DNA of 64,000 nucleotides, taken from Athripsodes cinereus (taxonomy: Eukaryota; Arthropoda; Insecta; Trichoptera; Leptoceridae). The position numbers and the translations under genes are program-made. Below the pieces are notes generated by a model that had not been told where the DNA came from, searched no databases, and saw only the letters and a program-made list of their open reading frames with translations. The DNA lies in assembly GCA_947579605.1 (NCBI GenBank), contig OX388307.1, positions 22,793,237 to 22,857,236 on the forward strand, written 5' to 3'. This document shows, piece by piece, positions 48,601-58,400 of the stretch (within the stretch, counting starts at the first letter, position 1; each line of letters opens with the position of its first letter).

Positions 48601-50906
48601 ATATCAGTGGTCAATCAAACACTAACCAATGAGCAATATTCCAACAAAATAAACCATGGATCCTGAGACAGATTTTTTCCTAAAAATTTGAGTATGTTTT
48701 CATGAGTGGCATCTTTCAATGTTTGAGACTCATTTAGAAATGTGCATTTGTCTGCGACAGAAATATTTTCATCTAATATCTTGACAGCTACTCGAGTCAC
48801 GCTTCTGTGCCTAGGAGAACTGCTTTTGTCTTGGTGAAGACCATGGGCCTCTCCTTCCACAATCTACAAAACATGCATTATAAGTACTTCATCTGAATTG
48901 TGGTGTATAACACAAGGAAATATTATTGATGGATGCTAATAGATACATACCCGCCCGAACCATCCTTTCCCTATAACTTGAAGATATTGAAGTTGGGCTC
49001 TGGGAAAATCTTCAACGGAATTATCTACAAGCATAAAATTTATAGTTATACTTTGTTGCGAGGGAATCATTTCAATGAATATAAAATGAATAATACCCAC
49101 AGAACCAATCACTATATTCTGTCCACACATTGCGTCTGGGTGATGTGTGAACTGATGATGATGTTGAAGCTATGGCCACCTCCTGCAATTCTTCTCTATG
49201 TCCATCTGGATTTAAATTCCTGTTCTCATACTGAGTAACAATGTAATTCTCAGCATTATTGTTGACTATATTCTCCAACTCTTGCGGTGATATGGGACCA
49301 TTATTATTATCTTCAACGACATTATTGTTGTCCACGTTATGTTGCTCTGGAGTATAAAATGGAACATGCAGAGGAAGTGCATTGTCATCTGGATGGTTAG
49401 ATCGCTGCTGTTGATTTCTAGGTGATAAAGAGTGATGACTGATGGGAGATGTTATTGGAAATCTGATGTCATTAAGAGGATTTAGTATTCCGGGGTCCAC
49501 CACCTCACATGATCCTGTCTCACCCAGCTGAATTGGTTGGCCAATACCAACATCTTTCTGCAAATTCACCAATAGATTCTAGGTAATATATCAAAACATT
49601 ATTTGCCTATTTTAAAAACTGAACTAATTTCAACAAAAATGACCGACTATACTCTTTGTATGAGAATCAAATCTTACGACAAAAAACATCAAATGTACAA
49701 ATGTGTTTTGAAAACTAATGAAAAGAATCAGATAATCTTTATACTGCATTGAATAAAGTATTGTTTTACAAGTACTGACATTACGGTAAGCTTCATCTGT
49801 ACTATGATATAAATATGATTAATACCAATAATACTATTCAATTGTTACACTTTTGTTGCCAAATATAAATTATAATAATAATACTGGGTTATTATATTAA
49901 AACGTACTTTTTGTTTTGATAATTAATATTGATGCATATTTGAGAAAATAAAATATTGTATATAGCCAATGTTGTGGACCAACTGTATCTACTTGGCGGA
50001 AGTTCTTGTTAAATTATTATAAATAAAACAGTTTTGTAATTAGTATTTCCACAGTGATCAGGAGCCGGCCTCAGATTATATGGACATCTACATAAATAAG
50101 TTAGAATTCTAATATTTTGTATTTTTATATGGACATATGCATTAATAAATACATACTTATTGCACACTTCTCATAGCACAAAATCTTTATAGCATATTGG
50201 GAGTCAATTTGCACTGTACTTGTACTTTCTTAGCTTAAAAAATAAAATAAACTTAAGACAAACCTTAAATATTCTAGTGCACCATGTACAGCCAGCTAGT
50301 AGAAGAAGTATTGTGATGATGGTAGCTGTGGCTAGAAAGGATGGCAATAGAGAGCCTAATTCAAGCCCCGGTGGAGACCCTAAAAAACCAATAATAAATT
50401 TTATTTTTATTAGAGGATCTAAAAATGATAATTGCTTACAAGCATCCACTCTTTCATTAATATTCAATTCAATGTAAGCAGTGTCTAACAAGATGATTTC
50501 TCTTATAACACATGTTATTTATTTGCCAATTTAACTTATTTTCGTCAAACAAGTAGGTAGGTGTTAAAGTTAACTTAAATTGTCATTGATCTGTATGAGG
50601 TGTTTGTTATGTATATCTAACAAGTGAAAAAGCAAATAAAAATAGCATAATGCATATCGATAAATATTTAAGACGACTAAAAGCAAATACACAAAAGCGC
50701 AAATACTTTCAATCGATGACATTTTGGACACAACGTACATGGCGCGAATCGCCCACTTTAAATGACATTATTAATGAACCATTGACATTTAATATAAACA
50801 AGTCTGAGGATGACTCACCATCAGCAAGGGGAGTGACGGGGTAACAATTGCATAACTCAAAAAACTGCAAACCGAAGTAGATAAACCATCCAACAATACC
50901 CTCCAT
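27680..50906 (-). CDS. LMTK: Lemur-type membrane kinase (LMTK/AATYK family), complete, predicted pseudokinase
   Basis: Twenty exons, 2838 residues: 50906-50819, 50379-50264, 49557-49101, 49024-48951, 48863-48627, 48536-48406, 48312-48150, 47504-47332, 47247-44352, 44208-43926, 43844-43607, 43186-41856, 41546-41211, 41136-40876, 38445-38246, 31463-31404, 31161-30964, 29418-29310, 29210-29133, 28767-27680. All junctions are GT-AG and the phases agree. A hydrophobic N terminus (residues 5-20) and a membrane helix (about 40-62) precede a 150-residue linker and a kinase domain (about 228-500): GKGWFG loop, VAVK lysine, GDYG in place of DFG, WSLGIFIWECCSWGALPYE. The family's HSDLALRNCLL loop reads HCLACHSCLV, lacking the catalytic Asp and the following Asn. 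A huge acidic, disordered Ser/Asn/Asp-rich tail follows, with a 965-codon exon, an EEEEEDEEE run and RKRVAF, a PP1-docking RVxF candidate. Vertebrate LMTKs act in endosomal trafficking and neurons. Confidence 0.9.
28860..29045 (+). mobile_element. LINE 3' end fragment (copy D)
   Basis: Located in the LMTK intron between exons 19 and 20. It carries the reverse complement of the shared LINE motif (AGTTGGAAGA near 28915, GATAAACTCGCCC near 28940), then AATGTACAGTAAAGAA and AATAAATAAA at the 3' end. It is a 5'-truncated copy on the + strand of the family seen full-length at 15.0-18.4 kb. Confidence 0.65.
29516..30185. mobile_element. 670-bp TIR element with GGGCCGCGATATCC ends
   Basis: The left end AAGGGCCGCGATATCCAAA and the exact reverse complement at the right end define the element, in the LMTK intron between exons 17 and 18. 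Sub-terminal GTTAAC motifs recur in both halves. A 61-codon ORF at 29857-30042 resembles nothing known. PIF/Harbinger-like is possible because of the G-rich TIR, but no convincing 3-bp duplication is seen. Confidence 0.65.
32323..32475 (-). mobile_element. tRNA-derived SINE (copy 1)
   Basis: On the - strand a box-A-like TAGCCTGGAGGTAG is followed by a degenerate box B (GTGGTTCAATCTC) and then a body with CTCCCCTTTCACG and TTTGGGTTTACAAAATCCCA. The body matches the copy at 35861-36013. It lies in the LMTK intron between exons 15 and 16. Confidence 0.7.
32619..32695 (+). repeat. Dispersed repeat, copy shared with the DNAAF5 intron
   Basis: A stretch of about 75 bp (core TCTGCTGGCTACTCCACTT) resembles 57284-57360 (TCTGCTGGCTACCCCACTT) in another gene's intron, with similar flanks (CATGTTCATTACATGTAGCT against GATGTTCAATATGTATAGTT). 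Origin unknown; probably an old SINE or DNA-element fragment. Confidence 0.5.
33378..33744. repeat. Element with inverted 20-bp arrays, left part
   Basis: From 33378, three head-to-tail 20-bp units like GCAAAATTATTATTTGACCA are followed by unrelated sequence, then an inverted unit GCCGGTCAAATAATAATT at 33729. The inverted array resumes at 37596-37680, on the far side of the inserted LINE. Rejoined, the host element is roughly 450-500 bp with inverted sub-terminal arrays, suggesting a non-autonomous transposon. Confidence 0.55.
35022..35286 (+). mobile_element. LINE 3' tail inserted in the RTE-like LINE
   Basis: An AT-rich 265-bp segment ends in AATAAATAAAT and a poly-A run (to 35286) and interrupts the RT frame exactly between GKLYAR and ILAHY. 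Removing it restores the frame. A TAT at both junctions may be the target duplication. The family is not identified. Confidence 0.7.
35861..36013 (-). mobile_element. tRNA-derived SINE (copy 2)
   Basis: On the - strand it has a clear box B (GTGGTTCGATCCCAG, 35982-35996), the body shared with copy 1 (CTCCCCTTTCACGGCACAAG, TTTGGGTTTATAACAAACCC), and a poly-A tail (poly-T 35861-35876 on the + strand). It interrupts the LINE frame between KKVVKE and KKKLLDEAEC. Part of the 5' tRNA head is missing or diverged. Confidence 0.75.
36242..37524 (+). mobile_element. hAT transposon, decayed, with 8-bp target duplication
   Basis: The ends TAGGGATTGCAATCC (36242) and its reverse complement (to 37524) are flanked by CACTCCAT at 36234-36241 and 37525-37532, a perfect 8-bp duplication and the hAT hallmark. 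Sub-terminal GCGGGATCCCGC-type motifs recur at both ends, as transposase-binding repeats do. Inside, broken frames on the + strand give ILEKLEKLDTVLSYVLSGAL (36670-36730) and the C-terminal dimerisation motif GAERAFSVADYTCSSLRSIL (37174-37235). No frame is complete, so it cannot make its own transposase. Removing it restores the LINE frame (DERWS to VMKQV). Confidence 0.9.
38524..39823 (+). mobile_element. Tc1/mariner-type transposon, DD41D (rosa-like)
   Basis: Terminal inverted repeats of about 32 bp (ATGGGTTGTTCAACAAG and the near-complement AAGGGTTTTTCAACAAG) are flanked by TA on both sides, the signature target site. The 1300-bp element has one uninterrupted transposase frame, and its two ends differ at only a few positions. 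It lies in LMTK intron 14, opposite in direction to the host gene. Confidence 0.92.
38613..39716 (+). CDS. Mariner-type transposase, intact 367-residue frame
   Basis: The N-terminal half holds two helix-turn-helix regions (IEIIKIHYENGGSAKVTFRQ about residues 18-37, and SRQLGLSKTTTWRILRKDL about 103-121). The catalytic residues are D164 in FSDKAHFHLSGYVNKQNCR, D258 in WFQQDGATCHTA and D300 in CDLTPLDYFLWGYV. There are 41 residues between the second and third Asp, hence DD41D, as in rosa-group elements. The usual E after the first Asp is K (SDKAH, commonly SDEAH), which is not itself a catalytic position. Translation could start at M1 or M9. Full length with no stops, so possibly active or recently so. 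Confidence 0.9.
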   Translation: MDALAIVAMNSISLENRIEIIKIHYENGGSAKVTFRQIRDIFGQHNRPSETAIKNLVAKFESTGSIQNVLTPTRVRPGRSTENIAAVSHSVEADPNLSIPRRSRQLGLSKTTTWRILRKDLALKPYKVQLVQELKPNDHSNRRRFPQFIQEQPAGFSEKIIFSDKAHFHLSGYVNKQNCRIWASENPRAIIEKPLHAQRVTVWCAMWSGGGVIGPFFFEDETGNAVTVNGSRYRKMLTTQFWAIIDDVDITDMWFQQDGATCHTANETINLLQTKFPDRMISRNSAVKWPARSCDLTPLDYFLWGYVKDRVYTEPIELIAALKLKIRDVISEIVPPFCQKVIKNFDERIDICQRARGGHLSDIIFHA

Positions 50907-52455
50907 TCTTTTACAAAAAAATGTATGTTTTATTGACGAACATGTTACACCTTATTTTGATAAACATATTAGACACCTAAGAACTCGCTAAATATAAACA
51001 ACTAAACAAAAAACTATGAACATACGCTTCTCTAAATTAAAACAATATTTTGATAATTCGCGAATACTTATGTACAAAATAAGACAATCACCATCCATAT
51101 AACACTATTATAATCACAAATTAATCAAACGTTGACGCAAAGTGACGTCACAAACCGCATAGAAAATCGAGCACTAACCACCTAGGTACTTTTCTATGCT
51201 TTGTTGATCTTGGATCACATTGATTGTGGATGCACTTAATTTTCTTTTGAATAAATCTTGCTGCTTTTCATACAATGAAACTTTTCTTGTGATGTTGGAA
51301 AATCATTTGAATACTTGAAGCAAATAATGCCAGTATATACCTACGTAAATCATTTTTCGCAAAACTATTCTATTAAAACCATAGGTAGCCATGTTCTATC
51401 CATCTCACTGTATTGCACCAATGAGAATAATTATAATATTTAACATGTTAAAATATTATGTAGATATAGTACATTGATTGTGGAGAAGTTCGTTAAATTG
51501 ATCATCTCCTCACTAATACTTGGTTGCCCATTGTACAGGAGAGGAAGGCCCTTTTATCTTCTTTCATCGCTTCAATATTCCATTAATACCTTAAATAACA
51601 ACTGCATAGGCTTAACTATTCTTGTTTTCATATCTGCAGCTATAATTTAAAGGAAAAAGACACCACCTAGCACCCCATTGGGTGGGTTGCCTGATAAAAA
51701 AAATGTACAGCTGAATATATTGTCGCTGTGAAATCAAACCGACATATCTGCAAAATGCATATTTTTCACCAGAGCACTTTAAAGTTTTTGCATGTGATAT
51801 TTCCCATTCACCGTCAGTTTGGTTCACTTCGATGCCATTTTATGCATGAATAAAGTTTAGACGAATACTGCTTATTGAAGTAGTAGTAGCAAATAAATTG
51901 GAATTTGCTTAAATTAAGAGAAATATACAGATATGCCTTATAAATCAGTGTAATATTTGCATTTGTGTCACAGTGGCTTCTTATTTTGGAACCTGTATTT
52001 TGTGAGATAATTCAGTTTGACTTACATGATGGAAGTTTTTCCTCATTGAAAGTTTTGAAACGACTGGCGTATTGCGCAATGATCCGTCTTCTCTATTTTT
52101 GACGCCAATAACTCAATTTTTGCACATATGCCGGTATGATTTAACATTGACGATATTGAGACAAGGGAACAGATTTTTTTTGTTTATATTATTTAAATAA
52201 ATATTTAGACAACACTTTACATTGCAAGAATACATCCCATATCTAAATGTATAAAAGTACTATCCATTTCATTACTATTTTAAATTCTAAGGTAGAAAGG
52301 AAATAAGGCAGAAAGATACCTAATTATATTATTTTAATATAAATAAAACAATGAAAATGAAGAGGACTGATGTGAAAAACTTATAATTAATCAATATAAA
52401 TAAGTAAGAGTAAAATAAATAGAATTGTAAGATTGTAAATTTATTTATTTTATTT
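50907..52455. other. Region between LMTK start and DNAAF5 end
   Basis: It should include the LMTK promoter and 5' UTR on the - strand. AT-rich; no exon, repeat family or clear promoter element can be supported. The DNAAF5 stop codon is followed on the - strand by AAATAAAATAAATAAA-type sequence, a good polyadenylation candidate at 52440-52455. Confidence 0.5.
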
Positions 52456-55400
52456 TCAAATGGGAAGTGATTCCAAATGTTTGTCCAAAGACTCCAGAGC
52501 CATTTTATTTCTAAACAAACTCATTTTGGCTTCAATTTTCTTCTTTAGCAGTTTTGGAAGGATTGTGGATAATTCTTTTAGTGCAGCTAAAATAAAAATA
52601 ATTCATGTTAACTATAGAAATGACAATATATTTTGGGTCTTTAGTTACTATAATTTAATATAAAAGCTGCTTGTGTAAGAAGCTCTAAGTTGGAAAAAAT
52701 ATGCGGGTCATGTAATTCATTGCTCCATAATTTGGCTTAAGTCGCAATCGAGACAAGAAGATAAACCTTATTGGTGAGAATTGAATATGTGCATATCATT
52801 CAACTTTAATTAATAATCTGAATAAAACCAATATGCCTACCTAATGTTTCTTTTACAAAATTTTCTGAAGGGTCATCCAAATGAATTAACATAGCAGAAT
52901 AGACAGCATCTAAATGTGACTGGAATGTAGATACATCATAGGATTCGGGCCTGGATGTGAAGAGAACACAAAGTGTTTGTACTGAAGCTAAGCGTACACT
53001 TTCATTAGGATCATCCATTAGTTTCATTACATCTGGATATACTCTATGTAAATGATCAGATGCAAAACAGCAGTTTTTCTTAGCAAGTTTTGCAACAGAA
53101 CATATTGCTGACATTGTATAAAGGCGAGTTTCATTAGATTTATCACTCAGCAATCCCACAAGCAGCGGTAATACTTTGTTCATGTAAGATTCTGTGTAGT
53201 CCACATCTGCAAATATTTCTGCATTCTGAAAAGATAAGATATATATATATATAGATTATATAATAATGCAATGAAAGAAAAGAAAGAGATGTACATGTCG
53301 GAGAGAGATACACAGTACTACTAAAAAGTATTGCTAAAAATCTGGTTAGGCCTTTTCTGGTGACATACTCACCCATGTTTAGAATACATTTTATTTTCTG
53401 TTATCAACAGATAAAAACATTATAAATTAATATTGCAGCAAAACATTTACTAAATCTACTTGTTATCACATGCATTCAAGAAATTGAAAGCAATAACCAA
53501 TAACAATGACCGGCGGCCAGAGTGGCGCAGAGTTAATGCTCTTGCCTTCGAGTCATGAGGTCCCGGGTTCGATTCCCGGCCAGGGCAAAATGAAGAATGA
53601 CCTTTTTCAAAGTGTCCTGAGTCTGGGTGTTACATTTTATGTGTTTAGTGCAATGTATATATGTATAATACAAGATTCATAATATCTTAGTTTAAAAAAA
53701 TCATAGGTATCTGACTAATTTTGTACTAATAAACATATGGCATGTAAAGGCATATTGAAAAAACTTTAAAAAATGCTGTTTCTTGACTCAGTGTAGTTTG
53801 ATGATATTATACTTTAAATATAACACAGTTAACTTTTCACATAGATTTATTCAAATCTCGAGCGCTTTCGTCAATGTTGATATATTGACATTTTCAAGAG
53901 AACTCAGTGTAGTTTGTTTCCCACATATTTACATACACATATTATCCATTGAATTAACATGATTAAGTTACCTGGTTATTAGGTAGTTCATTTTCAACAT
54001 TATCTAGATTACTTTGTAAGACAGCACACAAAGAGAAGACAGCGGCATTTCTGATAGACTCTGCACTTATACCAGCTGACCACACCATATTATGCATTAT
54101 GACATCTGGCAATACAACATACATACATATTATAGATTAGTCATTATCAAAAATATTCAATCAAGTTATTAGGGTTCACAAATTGAAACTCGAAGCCTAC
54201 ACACATATGAATAGTGTTTGCAAAAATATTTCATGACACAAAAACGAAAAAAAAAATTGTCTCAAAATTCGAACCTAAAAATTATCTCCTTGCTTTGCTA
54301 AAATAGTTAACAGCTAAAGTTAAAACCTCGAAATCAAACTCAAAAACCCACATCACTAAAAGTTGAACTAGATATATATAACATCATTTTCTCAGTATGA
54401 GATTGGTGTTGATTGAAAAATTGTTTCATAGCATTATCCATATTCATTAATGAATCTGTAATAAATTATTTATTTATTTATTTATTCCATGAAAACACAC
54501 AACAGACAACAACTATATATATAATGTACAAGGTAGAAAAAAAAATAAAACATTTCACTCAGTTGTCATCCAAAAACCGTGCGTCACAATTAATTTACAT
54601 TATCTCAATATTTATTCAATAATATGAAAAACACAAACACACACGCACACATCAATCACTCGTCTTGCTAGTACACACATACAGTCAATTCCACATTCAC
54701 ACAGAAACACAGATACTTAAAATTATACAGATACATAATATATCGAGGGGTGAAAGGCTATTTGTTTTAAGCGACACTTTTGCCGAAAATGAGTTATATA
54801 TATGGTCGGAATCGGCAAATTTTTCTGCGTCGATTGGTCTAGGTTTCGAGTCAATCGGAGTACTTTTTTGGCACTTGAACAAAAAAAAAATAGGTCTAAT
54901 TTCTCAAACGTGATGTATGATCTGACATCAAATTTGTCACTTGATTTAAACACTTCACTTAAACCATTCATTAATACTGATTAATACAGACTATTGGAGC
55001 ATAAGCTATTTTTCTTTCTTCCAATTTGCAGATAGATGGTAGTTAAAGCTTTTTTCCGTGTGTGCAAATTGTCATAAAAAGTACCTTAAACCGTTTTGCC
55101 CTCTTCTGCTATTTCTCTGCATTGTCGCTTCATACATTTAGCCGATATTTAAAAAAAGTAGTGCATGTCGCATGAACCGTTTTCGCTGCAACCGTTTGCA
55201 CCAACTTTTGACTGTTCAACCAATTTTCTATTTCGTAATATTGATAATGATGGTCGTTTCAACTTTTTCGTCTCATTTTTATTTTTGAAAACATGTTATT
55301 TGAGACAAATAATAATTTTAATAATTTCATCTCTATTTATCTATTTTTTGGTTTTTGTTTTTTCGATAAGATTATGTTTGTTTTAATAATTATACCAGTG

Positions 55401-58400
55401 CATTTTTTTATTAGCTATTATAATATTTTTCCAGATTTCTCATTGTAACAATAAATATTATTGACAACAATTCTTTTACTTGTTTAATAAAAAATATCAT
55501 AATTAATGTTTTTATGTTTTCTTTTAAACCCAAGATTCACTTAGCATTACGACAAAAATTATTTTGTATCAACTACCTAGTTTTATAAAATCCTTTCAGG
55601 AGGAGGATGTAAAACAATTAATTAAGAATGTTATTGTTGCTTAAGTCACTGTTCCTGTTTCCGTTTATCTTTCAGCTTGTAGTTAAAACAAATAGCCTAT
55701 TTCAATTATCTTTGGTCAATGTCAGATAAATCGTTATTCCTTCCACTAATTAATTACAGCGATGTCGCTTAAAACGTTTTTCCCTTCATTAATGTTTTAT
55801 GCCGTTGGTGGTTGAATAATTTTTCCTGACTCCGGATAAAAGCCAAATTGTATTAAGCGACACATTATTTGGATGTTTTGAAGGTATTATTACTGAAAAT
55901 TATGCCAAAATATGTGTTGATTTTTTTTAAACATGCTGATCTTAGAACGTTTTTAAATAGGACTAATCGTTTTTTTATAATATTTTTTTTTCTAAAAAAA
56001 ATAACTTTAAATTGCTCTCCTGTAAAGTTCACAAAATGTCGCTTAAAACAAATAGCCTTTCACCCCTCGATATATTACTTTAGTAATAATACAAAATTAT
56101 GGGGGGGGGGGTGCCCCATCACACGGCTCACTAGCGCACCACAGACGATGAAAATAATTTCATCTGTACCTGCCTCCTGAACGCAAGCTGAGTTAATCCA
56201 AAGATATCGGTATCCGATAGTGCATTATCGTAAAAACTTGTTAGTCTACCCAAAGGTCCATTGACACCCGCATTTGTGGTTGCAGCCGACATATAAAACA
56301 CTCTATGCGAACATGATCCAGACGGAACACGAAAACAAATTCTTTCCAAAAGTTGCGGGGCATCAATTATTGAATTACACAGCTTATAGGAGTATAGGAG
56401 TATAATAACGTGCAGGAGTCCAACACGTTCCTTCTCTGTTCAAGTGTAGGCAATTTGTTTGGAGGAACATCCACACGAAACCTGCGTTCTATCTGTTTGA
56501 TACATTTATTTTGAATTTTTTCTAGCTGCACTTTATACTTATTGTAGAGCGGATTCCAAATAACACAGCAATATTCTAGTTTGGAGCGTACAAGGGATGT
56601 GAACAATATTGAATCATAACACTTGAAACTCTTTGTAGCACGTAAAATAAAACCTTGTGCTCTGTTACAATCCAAAGTTATCTCGTCGATATGTGTATTA
56701 AAGTGCAGCTTTGCATCAAACGTAACTCCCAGATCACGAATAGATGAAACAGAAGCAAGTTGATGGGAGTCAATCTTGTAGTCAAAATTGATCTTGTTAC
56801 GATTCTTGGTAAATGAAATTGTATAGCATTTGTCTAAATTAAGGGATAGTTTGTTTTTGGCACAGTAATCTATCTAGGTCATCCTGGAGCTCCAAACAAT
56901 CACGGCAAGTATTATTTTTCTTGAAAATTTTGAGGTCATCAGCAAATAAAAGAAATTGTGAGTTATAAAAGCACTGTGAAATATCATTAACAAATATTGT
57001 AAACAATAGAGGACCAAGCACAGAACCCTGCGCATTTTTATTTTTTACAGTGGGATTTCCTTGAAAGGGATTTTGTATTTGTAACAGTAAAGAATGTCTC
57101 CCACTTTTTACAGTGGGTTTTCCTTGAAAGGGATTTTGTATTTGTAACAGTAAAGAATGTCTCCCACTTTTTACAGTGGGTTTTCCTTGAAAGGGATTTT
57201 GTATTTGTAACAGTAAAGAATGTCTCCCACTTTTTGCCGTTGGTTTTTGAGTGTCAGAATATCTTTAGCTTTTATTAGCATAGAAACAGCAACTTGGATG
57301 TTCAATATGTATAGTTGATCTGCTGGCTACCCCACTTGTGGAAATGTCGATGGCATTAATGAATGTAAGCAAATAACTCAATTGAAGATTAGTGGATATT
57401 GCAATTTTGTACCTCATACAGTAACATGAAATTAATTCAAATTAGAAAAAGATACTTTTATAATCAAATACATATAATTTATTACCTTCAAGAAGAATTT
57501 TCATAAAAGCAGTGAGGTGTTCAGTAGATGTCTTCATTAAGTATTCATTTTTATGCAAAAGTACATAAGAGAGGTTAATGAAGAGTCTCAGTTTCACTTC
57601 CACATTTACATTTTCACCAGACGCTTCGACTAACAAAGGAGCTAACAGATGCAGACTGGTACCTAGAGCCTTGCCTACGGAACAATAAAAAATGTGGAGG
57701 GTTTGCATGTTTACGTGGTGAAAAAATAAATTTAAGAATTTTAGGAAGTCGGTATCCTGACAGTAGTCTCGGGATTGATTCCAACCCCCGCCAACTTACA
57801 GGTAAAAATATGTACACAAGTAGGGGGAAAGAAAATATAAGCACATTTAAATAAAGTATAAGTACAACTAAGTATCATCATTTATTATTATTGATTGTAA
57901 ATAACATTCCAACCACCTTAAATGAATAAATACAAACCTGAATATGTCATGATAGACTCCAGTAAGCATCTTTCAGGAGTGACCATGTTCCAAGTGCAAC
58001 AGTCTGTTGTGATGTTGGCCAGTAAAACGTTCATGTATTTAACACATACATCAGACACATTATTTCCGCATCCTAACGTCATTGCCATTTCTTCCAATAA
58101 ACCTGAAATTATATATCACTTACCTATATATCTAAGTTCAACGTATTTACTGGGTTGAAAATAAATATCCTTCACAACGTACCTAAAGCTCTATTATTAA
58201 TAGTATCAGTCACAGTCATTGACAGGACACTAAATATAATATTAAACAGCTCTTGCCCAACAACATCACAGTCCGATCCACATATTTTTAAAAGATTTCC
58301 ACATGTTTCTAGAAGGTAAAATTGATATTTCTCCTACAAAATAAATCAAAAATAACAATTGTCAAAATGTATTTTAAAGTTATTTACCATAATACTATCA

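Noticed and set aside
51612..51827. 71-codon - strand frame as an upstream LMTK exon
   Set aside because: The LMTK exon at 50906 already starts with a Met and a signal-like hydrophobic stretch; no joining splice sites were convincing.
53511..53590. Possible functional tRNA gene with good A and B boxes
   Set aside because: The acceptor arms do not pair and the sequence continues into a SINE body with an A-rich end; treated as a tRNA-derived SINE.
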